Source of the DNA: Albugo candida
Lineage: Eukaryota > Oomycota > Peronosporomycetes > Albuginales > Albuginaceae
Reading direction: 5' to 3'
Assembly (NCBI GenBank): GCA_905220665.1
Contig: CAJNAR010000158.1
Location: 1-64,000 of the forward strand
DNA: 64,000 nucleotides
Shown: in pieces, positions 20,280 to 32,700 of the stretch
Numbering within the stretch: position 1 is the stretch's first letter
Layout of the letters: every line of letters begins with the position of its first letter
The notes under the pieces: generated by a model
What the model was told of the DNA's origin: nothing
What the model saw: the letters and a program-made list of their open reading frames with translations, nothing else
The model's database searches: none
Program-made: the position numbers and the translations under genes

Positions 20280-21370
20280 AGGAAAGTTTCGAAAAAAAGG
20301 AATAGAGTGAGTCGTATGATGATAAATCAGGTCGAGAGGATGGTTCTTCGATAAAATCTGCTCTAGACGCGAAACCAAAGCGACGATGCGGTCAGAACGC
20401 TGGCAAAGCGAAAATAAATTACGCGGAGAAAGAGATGGAATTCGATATCGAAGTGAGCGGCGAAGAGAAGAAGAAAAAACGCATGCATGGGGCTGGTAGA
20501 GAAAGCGCTGAATCAGATGATCGTAAAGGACCGCTAACGGGAAAAATCGTTAGTTTCGATTTGTGAAAGATCAAATGGACTCACTGGAAGCCGTAATGGG
20601 GTTTCTCATCGAATGGAAGGATACGTCGTATATGCATGTCAATTGACTTCGTGTCGCCGATATCGAAACGTTTGGACATCACGCAATCATGCGAATGCGT
20701 CGAAACATTCGAAAACACGGTCGGGAAGGCGAGATACCTCGAGAAAATCCAGTGATCCCCGGGAAAGACAATACCATTCACTTCAGTGAATCGTTTGCTA
20801 AAATTGATTGTATCCTCGACGCCAAAGAGGTCGAAGAAGCCGTGGAAATGAGTCCATTCCGTCTATGGTGCTTGCTGATGAAAGTCTCTAAGCCAATGAA
20901 AGATATTCACGGCACTTCCAATATCGATGCGGATCTACACCTTCTATCAAAATGCAGAAAAGCGTCAAGTATCTGGTCAAATGGCGACATCTCAGTTACG
21001 TCGATTGCTCATGGGAGTGGAAAGACGACCGCACCGATGTCGAAAGATTGCCGCGTATTACCGCCCCAAACGCCCGCACCGATGTCGAAAGATTGCCGCG
21101 TATTACCGCCCCAAACGCCCGCAGATCGTAAATGTTGCGAATCCAGCAATGTTCCCAGTCACACGACCAGATCCGACGACATGTGCCAAGTACCAGGAAT
21201 CGTCCGTACACAATAATCGAAACAACTTTCGTTCTTATCAGTTGGAAGGCTTATTTTGACTGCTATTTTGCTGGTATAATCGTCGGGATTGTATTCTTGC
21301 GGGTGGAATGGGTATTGGGAAACTGTACAAGCGAAATCGATCATGGAGCATTCACGCCAGCAAGAGCACA
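20280..21370 (+). pseudogene. CHD-type chromatin remodeler fragment C (N-terminal region, two chromodomains, ATPase motif I)
   Basis: A basic and acidic lead (KSALDAKPKRRCGQNAGKAK, about 20,345-20,500; MEFDIEVSGEEKKKKR) is followed by chromodomain 1 (AVMGFLIEWKDTSYMHVNW, about 20,590-20,650), SFAKIDCILDAKEVEEAVE (about 20,790-20,850), and chromodomain 2 (KSVKYLVKWRHLSYVDCSWE, about 20,957-21,020). After a 45-bp duplication the ATPase begins: FRSYQLEGLF, TGA (21257-21259, where Trp is expected), LLFCWYNRRDCILAGGMGIG (to about 21,320). The usual ADEMGLGKT is degraded to AGGMGIGKL. Frame changes lie between the blocks. It is the same gene class as fragment A but a different paralog and on the opposite strand. 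Confidence 0.8.
21031..21120 (+). repeat. Perfect 45-bp tandem duplication
   Basis: The 45-bp unit starting GCACCGATGTCGAAAG at 21031 is repeated without a mismatch from 21076 to 21120. It lies inside CHD fragment C, just after chromodomain 2. Perfect identity within an otherwise decayed gene suggests a recent slippage or duplication event. Confidence 0.97.
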
Positions 21371-21798
21371 TTTAAGCCCCTTTTTGTTGGATGAACCCAA
21401 CCATAACATCCGCTAGTCCCGCGAATGCATTCGATCAGAATTCCTACGAAAAATTAATATCAGAAGATGAGGAATGCATAAAGGTATGGTAACGTACCGC
21501 TATCTTGCTGCTGACAGACGTAATTACGCGTCAGAACACTCTCAGTGGCCACTGACGCGAGTGAATAAATGGGCGTGGAATCGGTCGAAATCTTTTAATA
21601 ATTACAGAAGTGGGATGATATAATATAAGGATATAGGGGTATGCTTGTGAAAATAAATGTGTTTCAATCTTTAAGGGTAACGTACTTGGACAGCATATGG
21701 CTATCGTATATTTTTGTATATACTATTTCGAATAGAAGGTCGTCGTGTGTATACTCTTCATACTCTACAATAAATTGCGCATCGGGACGCTACGTAAA
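21371..21798. other. Spacer
   Basis: No gene or repeat is recognisable between CHD fragment C and the RING protein remnant. Confidence 0.5.
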
Positions 21799-22345
21799 TC
21801 ACTTGATGTGGATTTGAATCGGCTGGCGACATGTTGGGCAATAATTCAGCGGCAATGCGCATGTGTCACGTGTCTCGTGACCGCATTGAAACAACAAATT
21901 ATTTCTTCCTTCTTCACGAATGCAACAAAGCTGCTCTTCCTGTATTTTGCAAGCTCATCTTCGCCTATTAATAACGCGCGTGACTCCGTATCATCTTCTT
22001 TAAATTTACAAAAATCAGCATTTCTAATAACTCACTTCATCTTCTAGGGTCGAAGCTGCTGGTTTCTGCACGCGTTTTCTTGCAAGTACTCGTATTCTGG
22101 CTTTGATCTTAAACATGGGTAAATAGAAACGCGCCCATTGAGACTCGAACTGGAGAAACTGGGAGCTTCCTTGTTCCGGTTGAATGACAAAATGTGGTAG
22201 AAAATGCACGTGGTCTTTTGGAATAGTATATCCAAAGTTGAATGGACCCGCTTCGAGACGCCGAGAAGTTTTAATACGACAGTAATTGACTCTGAGTACT
22301 TTAAATTCTGGAACCCAGCATTGACTATTGCCGGCGGGGGCAGAC
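21799..22345 (-). pseudogene. RING-finger protein remnant
   Basis: Minus-strand frame 22340-22027 reads WVPEFKVLRVNYCRIKTSRR, then HFLPHFVIQPEQGSSQFLQF and FYLPMFKIKARIRVLARKR. After a break near 22,025, possibly an intron starting GTGAG, a tract EDDTESRALLIGEDELA follows. In a shifted frame comes a C-terminal RING: LCCIREEGRNNLLFQCGHET, RDTCALPLNYCPTCRQPI, with a stop at 21799-21801. The first zinc pair is damaged (CCIR instead of CxxC) and one central Cys appears replaced by Arg. C-terminal RINGs of this style occur in MGRN1-like E3 ligases. I cannot name the family of the N-terminal part. The 5' end is lost where retrotransposon sequence abuts. Confidence 0.55.
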
Positions 22346-23320
22346 GATAGCCATACATGTACCCCTTTCCCGAGCACTGGCTTCATTACTTCTTCGGCCA
22401 CCTGTTGCACATAAGCAACTGCATCCGTCGATCCCATTATGACTCGCTTCGGCGTCAACAATCCACTCGGTGCCACCATAGTGAAATATTCTTTGCTGCC
22501 TTTATCCAAAGTTTAAAATGAAAACAATTCAGCGAGAAGTAGCAAGTTGATCCTTCCAAATTTGCCATAACGACCTCAAAATGCGGCATCGGCCACGTCA
22601 TTGGCACCATTACTGCATTAATCGCCCGTAAATCGACTGTCATTCGATATTCTCCGACTTATTTATTCCCAACAATATGAGGAACACTCCCCCATCGCGA
22701 ATCTGGGCTACGATAGATCAGATCGTGTTCCGTCAATTTCGATAAATGTGTTTCCATATACTCCCTATGAACAGGTGGATATCGCCTAGATATTGCCATT
22801 ATAGGGGTCGAAACCTCCTTGCATCTAACATTTAGCGGTTCGAGCTTTACTGGAGGATCCGTGGCAAAATCCACGTGAAATACATCATGGTATTTGAATA
22901 ATAACTCTCTCAAATGATCAAACGATTCAGTTGTGACACCTGCGATTATCGCTTTCTTCTGCTTCCTTCTCCAGAATGCTATGAATACGATTCTTATGTG
23001 TATCCCCTGGCGTCACGTCTGCTCTGAATGAACATTACTCCTTCTCATCGCTCAGTCCCACTTTATCTTCGATAAGTTTATCATCTCAAACTTGCAACGA
23101 GTTGCACCCCGGAATATTTTGCTTTGTTTCTTTCTTCTCATCCCATTTGCTCTTCTTTTGTCTGCCCCCTGCCAGAAAAGGCGTCACTGAGTATCCCATC
23201 TTCTCCATCATATGTCTATCCAATATAAGTGACATCGACTCGCTTTCCCCATTGACGAGCATTTCCAAGTTTTCTACATCAGCGGTCCTTCACTTCTGAT
23301 GAGAGCGTGTTGGAAACCGC
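22346..23320 (-). mobile_element. Truncated Ty3/gypsy retrotransposon (protease end plus part of reverse transcriptase)
   Basis: In protein order on the minus strand: 23268-23086 carries LEMLVNGESESMSLILDRHM, similar to the end of the Ty3 protease and the linker. 22913-22659 carries LLFKYHDVFHVDFATDPPVK, ISRRYPPVHREYMETHLSKL and SRWGSVPHIVGNK, the start of reverse transcriptase. 22643-22530 reads MTVDLRAINAVMVPMTWPMP and ANLEGSTCYFSLN. 22509-22346 reads EYFTMVAPSGLLTPKRVIMG and DAVAYVQQVAEEV. The reading frame is broken at about 22,655 and 22,515. The fragment stops at VHVWL, just before the paired Asp of the RT active site, and joins the RING remnant. No RNase H, integrase or LTR is seen. 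It cannot be active. Confidence 0.85.
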
Positions 23321-23721
23321 ATCTGCTTCGAGTTGAAGGAGTCTTTTGGTCAAAGGTCGCAAGTAGTGAATAATCGTAAAAAGATAGCAACCTGAGATAT
23401 CCTGCTAGACAGAGTCCGGATATACCTTCAAGTCAGCAAGTATTTTGTGAGTTTTATCTCTTGTGCGGTTTCCATTATTCGACGCAAGATTGCTGATGTA
23501 CCGTCGATTGGAACAAGTACAATAATGTTGGCTAATACCTACTTCGTAGTTTCTGTTTGCATAAATGTCGACTTCGACGCCACAAAAGACTGTCTCAGAA
23601 GTGAGACATTCATGAACAATAGGAGTGTTTTCATTTCCAGCTTTATTATTGCCTTTCACTTTTCTAAACAGACGATACATTATCAACTTGTGATGACCTC
23701 TCTCACCGCTGAGACTTTGCT
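23321..23721 (-). other. Spacer, possibly more retroelement sequence
   Basis: This lies between the retrotransposon fragment and the HECT gene stop. A minus-strand tract (about 23,650-23,408) reads TVFCGVEVDIYANRNYEVGI and may be upstream gag-pol material. It overlaps nothing else. The plus-strand frame 23447-23725 is its shadow. Confidence 0.35.
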
Positions 23722-26700
23722 CTAGGCCATCAGAATTCCCCCGAGACCGAAATTGATAGTTGCCAAAAGCATGTTTCGCATTTGTTCCAATGAAGTGTAA
23801 GGTGGAAGCTCCACCGAAAAGAAGCAAGTGTGAGCCACAGGTAGGCTTTTACTCGCATCTCGACCTCCCTTTTTTGTCAGCTTAAATGGCTGAGCCCATT
23901 TCCCACGAGGCAATCGACTCCGTCCCCAAGCAAAGCGAACAAAATCAGATCGCTGTTCATCAGAAAACTGCTCTAGTGCTTCCCAAAACAATTGTACTGT
24001 ATCATCCGATTCAGTAAAGCCTTCGTATCGAGTGTGCTGCCTCCACAAAGCGATGTCAATCTTGGGTGATCCACACGTGAGAAGCTCCATTTCTTTCCAG
24101 GTTAATAGCGTGAGCACGCGTCGAGGAAACACACATTCGAATCCACGGGCGATAGCTGATATCTGAACCGTAGCTTCTCTTAGTCGATATTGCTCCGCCA
24201 ACGCGGAATATTCTTGGCGATTTGCAAAGGTGACACTAATTTCTTTGCCATTTGCGATCAATTCCACTTCCTTCCCAGTACAATCGAACGCAGTAAAACG
24301 TAAATCTAGCCCTTCATTCTGGAAAGCTCGCTCGAACTCCTCTTGGTCAGAAATTCCGTCTGACTCGCAATTTCGGATCCCGTCTAACATTTGCATGAAC
24401 ATCGCATCCGTGTCTTCCAAATCGCTTCGATCAAGCCGTTGACCGATTAATTGTTTCCAAACGAGCGACGGGAAGGCAAATGGAAAGTCCCCGCGAGTTC
24501 GTAAAGAGATACCCAGTAATTTACCGACAAATTCGTACATCTCCATAGCCACTGGAGAATCACATTTCGAATTTGGAAGATACATGCTTCTATTCGCACC
24601 GGTATCGTGTTGGCCATTGGGGCACAGCACGAAAAGATTGAAATGAGGTGAGAAGAGATCATCCACCATGGAGTTTGTTCCTTCCCGATACACTCCACCC
24701 CAATCGACTCCTTCCTCTCCACGAAACTTAACGTTGAATAGACGTCCTTTACTATCAATTTTGCGTCGAAAGACTGCAGGATTTACGTCACACAATTGTC
24801 GGAACGCCTGTGCAAAAAAACACTCGGAAATAGACGGCTCAACTTCTCGATCGTCTCGTGATTCCAGCGCTTGTAATCGGTCGAGCGTGATGCGTGCATT
24901 ATTATTGCTAATCTCTCCAGTGAACTCAGTTGCTTCGATGGCTGCCTCAACGATTTTGTTCTTTATATCAAAAAAGACGCAGTGGCTGAGCTGACGGAGA
25001 CGCGAAGCAAGTGACCAACACGACCCAATCTCACGTAGATCGATGTACGGAAGAGCTTCAAAAAGGCATTGATTCAAGTGCTTCATGAGAGCAAACCGAA
25101 GATGAACATTCACCAGATCTGTATCGAATAATAAGGAGCAGCGAAGAGCATCTAGCTGTGAATCAAGTCGAAATTGGTATGGTCGTAAGCGTGTTGAGAG
25201 AATGCATTGTGTGCTCCCGGCGACCTCAAGCTTTTCGACGTGTGTGTTGATCCATTCAATCAGCTGAGCGTCGAAAGCATGGACGTCCTGGAAATACGTA
25301 CAGCCTTTGCTGGTAAGGGTAGCTTGCTGCGCGGAGAGTTCTGATTGAAGAGCTTCTAAATCGAGAGCAGAAACCTCCTCCATTTGCTTCTCTTCTGGTA
25401 TCCCGATCACAATTACAGTGAGTGCGATTCCATAAAAGCTTGTCGAGTTCGTACTCCCACGAAAGCGTACATGCAAGGTATCGCCAGCTAGTTCAACTGG
25501 ATCGACCGGCCAGCACTTATCCGTGCATGGACCGCTAAATCGTCGAGTTGTTCGAAATTCCTGAAATCCCATAATATCAAACTGGGCGCCGGTATCATCG
25601 ACATGAGACATTGGTGCCAACGCAATCGATTCCAGCTCAAGGAATACATCACTTTCCGTCTCACAGCGCGGATCCAAAAAGACCAGAAAAGATTGCGCCA
25701 TCGGAAAGCAAATTGTTTCATCAATTTCGCATAAATCGTACGGATGGCTCGTCTCCAGCACTTTACAGCTTCCATGTATGTCCAGCCAGATAGACGAAAG
25801 GACACGCTGAGGAAGATGGGAAGATTCATTAAGAAGGAATCGGACTATGGATGCCGTGTCAGCTAAACACTGGAATGTATCACGTCGATGTGGAGGGACA
25901 GGTACTGGGATCGCTGTTAGTGTGGCTTTGCTATCTGATAAAAGAGCAGTATGCGCCCGAGACCGCTTTTTGAATTCCTTTGTTGCTGTCTTCGTAACAA
26001 TACCAAGCTCAATCATTTGTAGCAAATGCCCGGATAAAAACAGATTCTTTGATCCTATCACTTGACGCTGTTCTTTCGCACGTTGTAAAGCACGCTTCCC
26101 AATGTTCTTTAGCGGTTTTAAATCCGGTGTTTCGGTGCTTGGAAAAAGCAGAGGAGTGCTCAATAGTTGTACCAGTATACGCACGATCCGATTTTTAAAG
26201 GGTGCGCCCGGTGAACGTAGATATCGCACGAGAGCTTGGAAAATGTTATGATCATGTACAGGTCCACTATTCTTAAGCGAGGTTGCGTCGTTCAGCAAAA
26301 AGTTTAGAAGCCAGCAAGCCCATTCCAGCGACGGAGTTGAGAGCACCTGGGACTCGTTACTCCATATAACCTTCGGTGCTGGCTTGACCTGGAAGCGATA
26401 CCCATAGAAATTCGTGGTTTTGTCCATTGACACGAACCGAAACCAAAATTTGTTCGATTGTATGACGAGATCTGGTATATTCGATTTCATATTAGTGCTG
26501 GAAGCATCAAAAGTGGCAATTTTGACTTCACAAGATGCATCCTTGAATATGGAAAGTTTTGCAGTTGGTCCAAATTGGGTACGTTGATCAAAAATAAGGC
26601 GAACAGATTGAGATTGGCTCGATACGGAGACAGCACTGAGGTAATCGCACTCGCCAAAATAGGGATGCAGAGACTGAAATTCGAGATATTGATTAGGATT

Positions 26701-29700
26701 CTGCTCACTTGTAGTTTCTGAGCCTTGTTCCACAGCTAACGTTGACTTGACCAAATGGCACACACATTCCTCCACAATCACACGAGATAGTAACTCCTGT
26801 GACTGAACAGGGATTTTCGCTTGTGAAGATGAGCCTGAGAGTGTGCTGGGGCTTGATTGAACTGGCTCAGAGGACTCTTGCTTTAGAATATTTAAAGTCA
26901 TCCGTTGAAGTCTTCCAAGAAGGCTAACTGGCTCCCGCTTTACTCGAACCGGTCGACTTCCAGCCATTTTTGTATCGTCCATCGCCACAAATCCTTCGTT
27001 TCTGTTATGCATGTCGGAGGCCACCACGAGTTTTAGTAAATTCACAAATTGTTGAGGACCACCAGCAAGTGTTAAAATCGAAGACGGTGTCGTTCCATTT
27101 GTTAAATGCTCTAATAGTTCAACTGCCACACGTCTGGCGTAATGTGTTGTGAGAGCTTGTTCTGTTCGTGACGCTAAATCATAGATGCTGGAAACATCGG
27201 CCGCTGGTTCGTCGTAGATCCTTGTAATTCGACGCACTTTTTCCGCAGAAAACCATTCGTCCTCATATGCTCCAGTTTCCATGCTTGTAAAGCTGATGAG
27301 AACCGATTGTGTCTCCTGAGAAATACGCCGAAAAATACCGATTTTCCCGCTTGCAGAGAGCTGTTGAATGGGTCCTATCGTATCGCTGACGGCCAGTATC
27401 ATATGGGATCGCAAATATGTTGGATCCAATGGAGCGTACCCCACATATTGATGCTTTGAGTAACTTTTTGCAGATGCTCTGGCCAGAATCGGAGCTAATG
27501 TCACCGCCATGATGTTGGGATTCAGGCCATCCAAATTTCGCGCTGTGAGCGTTGGTTCTGTCTCGTTCATTTCATTAGAACTTCCCATGGTCGAGGTTGA
27601 CACCAGAGGATCTGGTTGATCCGTGTCATTCAATGCAGCCCCATCTCCAATCTTCTCCGTAACGTCAATCTGAATTGGGTCACAAAGTAATTTCATTCGA
27701 TCGGGTTGATCTAAGTACTTTGTCCCATGCTCCATTAACCATTCCAAAGCACGGTTGAGATCCCAGTGGTTTAGTTCCAACGCGCTATACGCCAAAACAA
27801 ACGGCATTCCAGATATACTTTCAAGTTCAGCGGCTTTAGATCTCAAAGAGGCGTCTGTATCGTGATGTTCAGCCTCTAAACGCTGCTTACTGGCAAGCCG
27901 AGACTCCAGATTCGCAGCAGCTAAACGTCGAATCTGTTGTCGTTCCTGATAGAGAACAGCTTGTTCGCTCATTAGCCACTCAACTGCCATGTTTGGATCA
28001 TTTCGCGAGTTTTCTAGCGCGATCATACAAAGCTCAAATTCAAATCCCATGGCTGCGAGTGTGGATGCAAATCCGAGTCTGTCACGATAAGCTTCTGTTT
28101 CCTGCGTGTCCTCACCAGATGAAGGAGATTCCATGTTCAAATTTGATGCGTCATTTACCGTTAGGATGGGGTCATCCAAATAAATGAACATTTCTTTTCC
28201 GAGTGGCGAGGAGGCCTCAAAAAGCCGACAAAGAATCATTCGACCGCGTTCTTGTAAGAGCGGCAAAGAAATGAAACTCGTCAATCCAACTGGCGTCAGG
28301 GCGGTCTCCAAAATTGTGCTGAGCATTTTCGAAGACAAACATTTTTGTAGCTCCAATTCCACTGATCCGTGCGACTGAAGGACGGTCTCCAGGGCGAGAA
28401 GCGCTCTGGATTGAATCTGAATTCGCCACAAATCATCACTATCTCCTTGTAATTTGAGTGCTCCCAATGCTAGCTGCAAGATCACCGGAACAATTGTTGC
28501 CTTGTTGGTCTCTAGCAAACTGGAAAATGTCTTGATGGACGGAAGCTGAATTTCTTCAATAGGGCAAATGGATATCAGGCTCACCTCTTGCACATTATGT
28601 GTAGGATCCGATTCTTTTGCTGTGCTTTCGAAAACAACTCGCGCGCTTGCAAAGTTTGGATTTAGCTCGATCAATTTTGCCATCGCAGCAATTCCACTCG
28701 TGTCTGTTTTCCCAGAAGCACAAAAGTCAGCATCTCCTCCGTTATACTCAGTACGTGAGATGCTTGAAGACTTTGAGGCGCCTGAAATGACTTCGACTTT
28801 TCCCCCTATGCGAATGCAATCAGTCTGAGATCCCAGGACGCATAACGCTCCAACAGCTCGAGTAATAGCGGCTCGAGTTCGAAGGTCACTCAACGCAGTG
28901 TGCTTGTGTTCCAGCAGCGGGCCGACGTTTCGAATAACATTCGTGATAATAAGCATGACCTTCTTACACCACTCAGGCTCCCAAAGTAAAATACGCAATA
29001 GTCCTACGCTTTCCAGAGCTTTTGAAAGATGAATCTGACCAGCTCGGAATCCCAATGGACTGGAGAGCGATTCATTCAGCAGCATCTCGTCCAGTTGCAT
29101 AGATGGATTGGGAATTTTAAATGCGTGTGTCGGCAAAGCCACAGCCGTACTACAAACTGATTCAGCCACTTGATCGAGAAGCATTTCCACCAGAACAGAC
29201 TCGGATCCAAGCAAGTCGGCGACGTTCGAAGGTTTCACAAATCCATTTCGGCATACGGATCGAAGGAGATACTTGACTTGTCTCTGGCACCTTGGCGAGG
29301 CGATTTGAAGCAATTGCAGTAATTCGTAGAGTATGTTTGGTTTAGAGAGGTACGATAAGGTCACGAATGTTGCGGTCTGAGAGACCATAAAAGTAAGTAG
29401 CTGGAAAAGTGATAGTTCCAGTTGCAGTGGCTCCAATGTCGAGTCTTCAAGCATGCGCATTTTACAGGTATCTTTGCGTGGTTTTCTCGTCTTAGAAGAT
29501 AGATTCTGTTGCTCAAGCAAGTCGGCGAGCTGAGCCGCTTGAAGGGGAGTCGAATGAGACCGAGATGTACGTTGAGCCTTTTTAAGGCTGTCTTTTTGCT
29601 CAGCATTCAGTATCCAAGACGTCATCACCGAGAGTTCTCGTTCCAGAATTTCAAACGCTTTTCGATGAAACTCGATAGAGAACCAGAGAACTCGAAGTGC

Positions 29701-32700
29701 AGGTTCTTGAAGATCTTGATTGCCAGCGGCTATTTTGGCGGCATCACTTGCGGCCTCTACACTTCGATTACGTTCTTCGGTGTCAGTAGCTTCCTCCCCT
29801 AGCTCACCTCCCTCCATTCTTTTGCGCACCTTTTCTTTCCGCTTACTCTTTGCGTTGTTAGCTAGAGCTTTGGCCTCTGCTTCTCTTCGATCATGTATTC
29901 CGTTGATACCGACGCTCACAAGAAAGCGGAATACAATCCACGCACACTTTCGAATCTGTTTTTCATGAATAATAACGTCGTCGGCTGTCAAATAACTAGG
30001 GTGCGACGTGCGAGTACGAGGAGCAGGGCTCACGCTTTTACGTTTTTCAAAGTAAATAGACTCCACCACGCTGCTGGCACGAAAACGTGGACCATGCGAG
30101 CACTTCTCGGAGGCTTCTGCGGTTTCTCCCTCTACCAACATGCGATAATTGACATCATTGACCTTCTCCTGATGGTCGCAGAGAAGATTTGTAGCCTCAA
30201 GCTCAGTCAATCGCTTGTACTTCATCCATTTTCGTATGACTCTCTGCATCTGAATGATCCCTTGACGCACGGTAAATCTTTGCTGCAAGCTACATCCGTC
30301 GAGTTGCCCGGAAAGCACCGGAATGCTCATCTCTGACCACTGACATGAAGTTATCTTGGCATTCAATGATTGATTTGGAGGCACTTCAAACGTCAATGGC
30401 GATGACCACGTGGAAACCTTGGCAAAGCCAACGACTCCTTCTCCTTCTGTGAGGTGCCACAGGCACACGTAAACGTTGTTTGTATACTCAGAGTTTTTTC
30501 CATAGCTTACGTCGCCAGATTCCAAGTCAGAAAGAGTGGGGACAAAAGCCTCAAAATTGTATTTAATCTCAAGTGATGACCGGTGTAATTTCCACAAGCG
30601 AATATGTGCGATAATGCCATTAAAACATCGATGAATGCCTCCTGAGTTGTCATTCGAATCGCTTATCCAGCAGCCGACTCGGAAAGCATTTAGCCTGATT
30701 ACTGGGACTGCTTCTTTGTATTTATGAGCTGTAGAAGACGTCGGATTCCCGTTGACGTAAAGCAGCACACTTGCGAATCTTCCTGAGCTCTTGGACTCTC
30801 GTTGTCCGTGGTATACGATGGCAATGTGGCTCCATTCATGCGTCTTGAAAAGAATGTTGCTGAAGACGATTTCTCGAGGAGAGTTTCCATTGATCGATAA
30901 TTGGAGACTTTGATCGATAAAATCTAAAAACACGCTTCCAATTCCAAATACTTCATCCGCAAAGATCGAACACGTGGCTGACAGCTCGAAAGGGTAAAGC
31001 CACGCCTCAATGGTGAAGTCGATTGTTTCTCCCAACGATGGAAGTGATACATAGTCGACTGTTGACTTGGAAGCTTGCCATTGTTTCACACCGAAATGAA
31101 GCAATTTCTGACGTGATGTTTTTGCCTTAAAGCCTTGAAGCTTTCGATAAAAATGGGCGAGATGATCAGCGTACAAAAGTGCCAAAGAAGATGCTGTGTG
31201 CCGCTGTAAGTCTTTGCTGAGTGTACTGACCTCTCTTTCATATGGATGAGGCAATTGATGCTCCTTCCACCATCGCTTTGGACACGCAAATGTCGGAGAA
31301 TGAAATAGAAGCCACAAGATATCGCGTTTGGTCACAAAGCCATTGTGAAGGATGTTTTTTTGCACAAAATATTCGGAAAAAGGAAACCACAAAAACGACC
31401 TCTGTGCATTCGCAAACATCACAGCCTTATGATCCATTTCCATGCTTGGCGGCGTAGTCATACGATTGGTCCTTCCCGCTGTTTGCACAGAGTATAAATC
31501 GCGCAGTATTTCGAGAATTCCAGATTTGAGCAAAAAGGAGTGATCTTGAGGCTCAAAATCGAGGCAAAATGCAGATATGATCATTTGTTTGAGTTGAGTA
31601 TCAAGATGCTGGGCATCTCCGTGCTTTGGATGAATCATTTCTGTAAGAAAAGAATACAAACGATGAAAGGATTTCTGACAGCGATTAAGACTGGATCGAT
31701 GGCAGCCTTCCAGCCCTTTGAGATAATGATGCCTCTCGGTTGCCCGGAATGTCGTTTCGGATGGTATACCACCTTCTTTGTCGCCTTCCGTGTACGACGC
31801 AACTTCTTGAGATAAACTCCCTGAATCTCCGTATTCTTTTGCTTCCTTTTCTTCTTTGGTAAATCCACGCAAAGCCGGCCGGAAAAACATAATAGCATGA
31901 ATGCGAGCGGAATCAAAAGATAGCGATTTCAACAAAGAGCACATGGCATCCATTCCAAAGACACGTGTTTCCAGCCGTCTTTGTCGACGATCCAATAATG
32001 CTCTGAGAAGCTCGGGAGGAGCACCGGTTCCATTGCGAATATACAAGTCACAAGCTCGAAGTATTGCTGCAAAAGAGCTTTTGAACACAGCACGACGATC
32101 AAGTTCATCTTCATCCATGTTTTCTTGTGTACATTCCTCGCGTTTGTTGGTAGCATTATCCCGACGCAGTCTCCATTGATGTTGTGCGCGCAAAACACTC
32201 ACAATTCCCGACCATTTTGAGCTGTCTGCCTGCTTTAATGTGCGCCAGCGCTCGAGCATTGGTTCCAAAGATGGGGGTGTTTTCTGCGCGCTCCATTTTT
32301 CTGCTAGATCACTCAACGCTAGTTGCGAGTCAATGCTAAGTCGCTCTTTGTCTTCAGATGGCGGGTCTAAATGGCAAAGGAATTCTGCTCGCTCACAAAG
32401 TTGACAAAGCAGATCATCAAAGCTTTCAGGAGGTGACAAAACTTTATCCAAACCAATCGTGCTTCTAGTCTTTCCTTTGTTCTGAATATTTGACGATACT
32501 CTTCGTGATGACACGGGATCTTTTTCTCTGTCTCTGGAGCGATACTCTTGCCTCATTCGAATAAGCCAATGTCGAAGGCTTAGCACTCGATTCCAAATAA
32601 GCGTCATATCCTTGGATGGTACAAGTTGTAATTCGTGAGCGTCGGCTTTGCTTGTTTTCGTATCATGAAAGCTGGAAATAATTGCCTGTACCTCATGTAT

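Noticed and set aside
22024..22509. A single 161-aa protein on the minus strand
   Set aside because: Its two halves belong to a Ty3 reverse transcriptase and to an unrelated RING-protein remnant. It is a chance fusion frame across an insertion junction.
311..23721. RxLR- or CRN-type secreted effector genes
   Set aside because: I looked for frames starting with a hydrophobic signal peptide followed by such motifs and saw none that I could defend.
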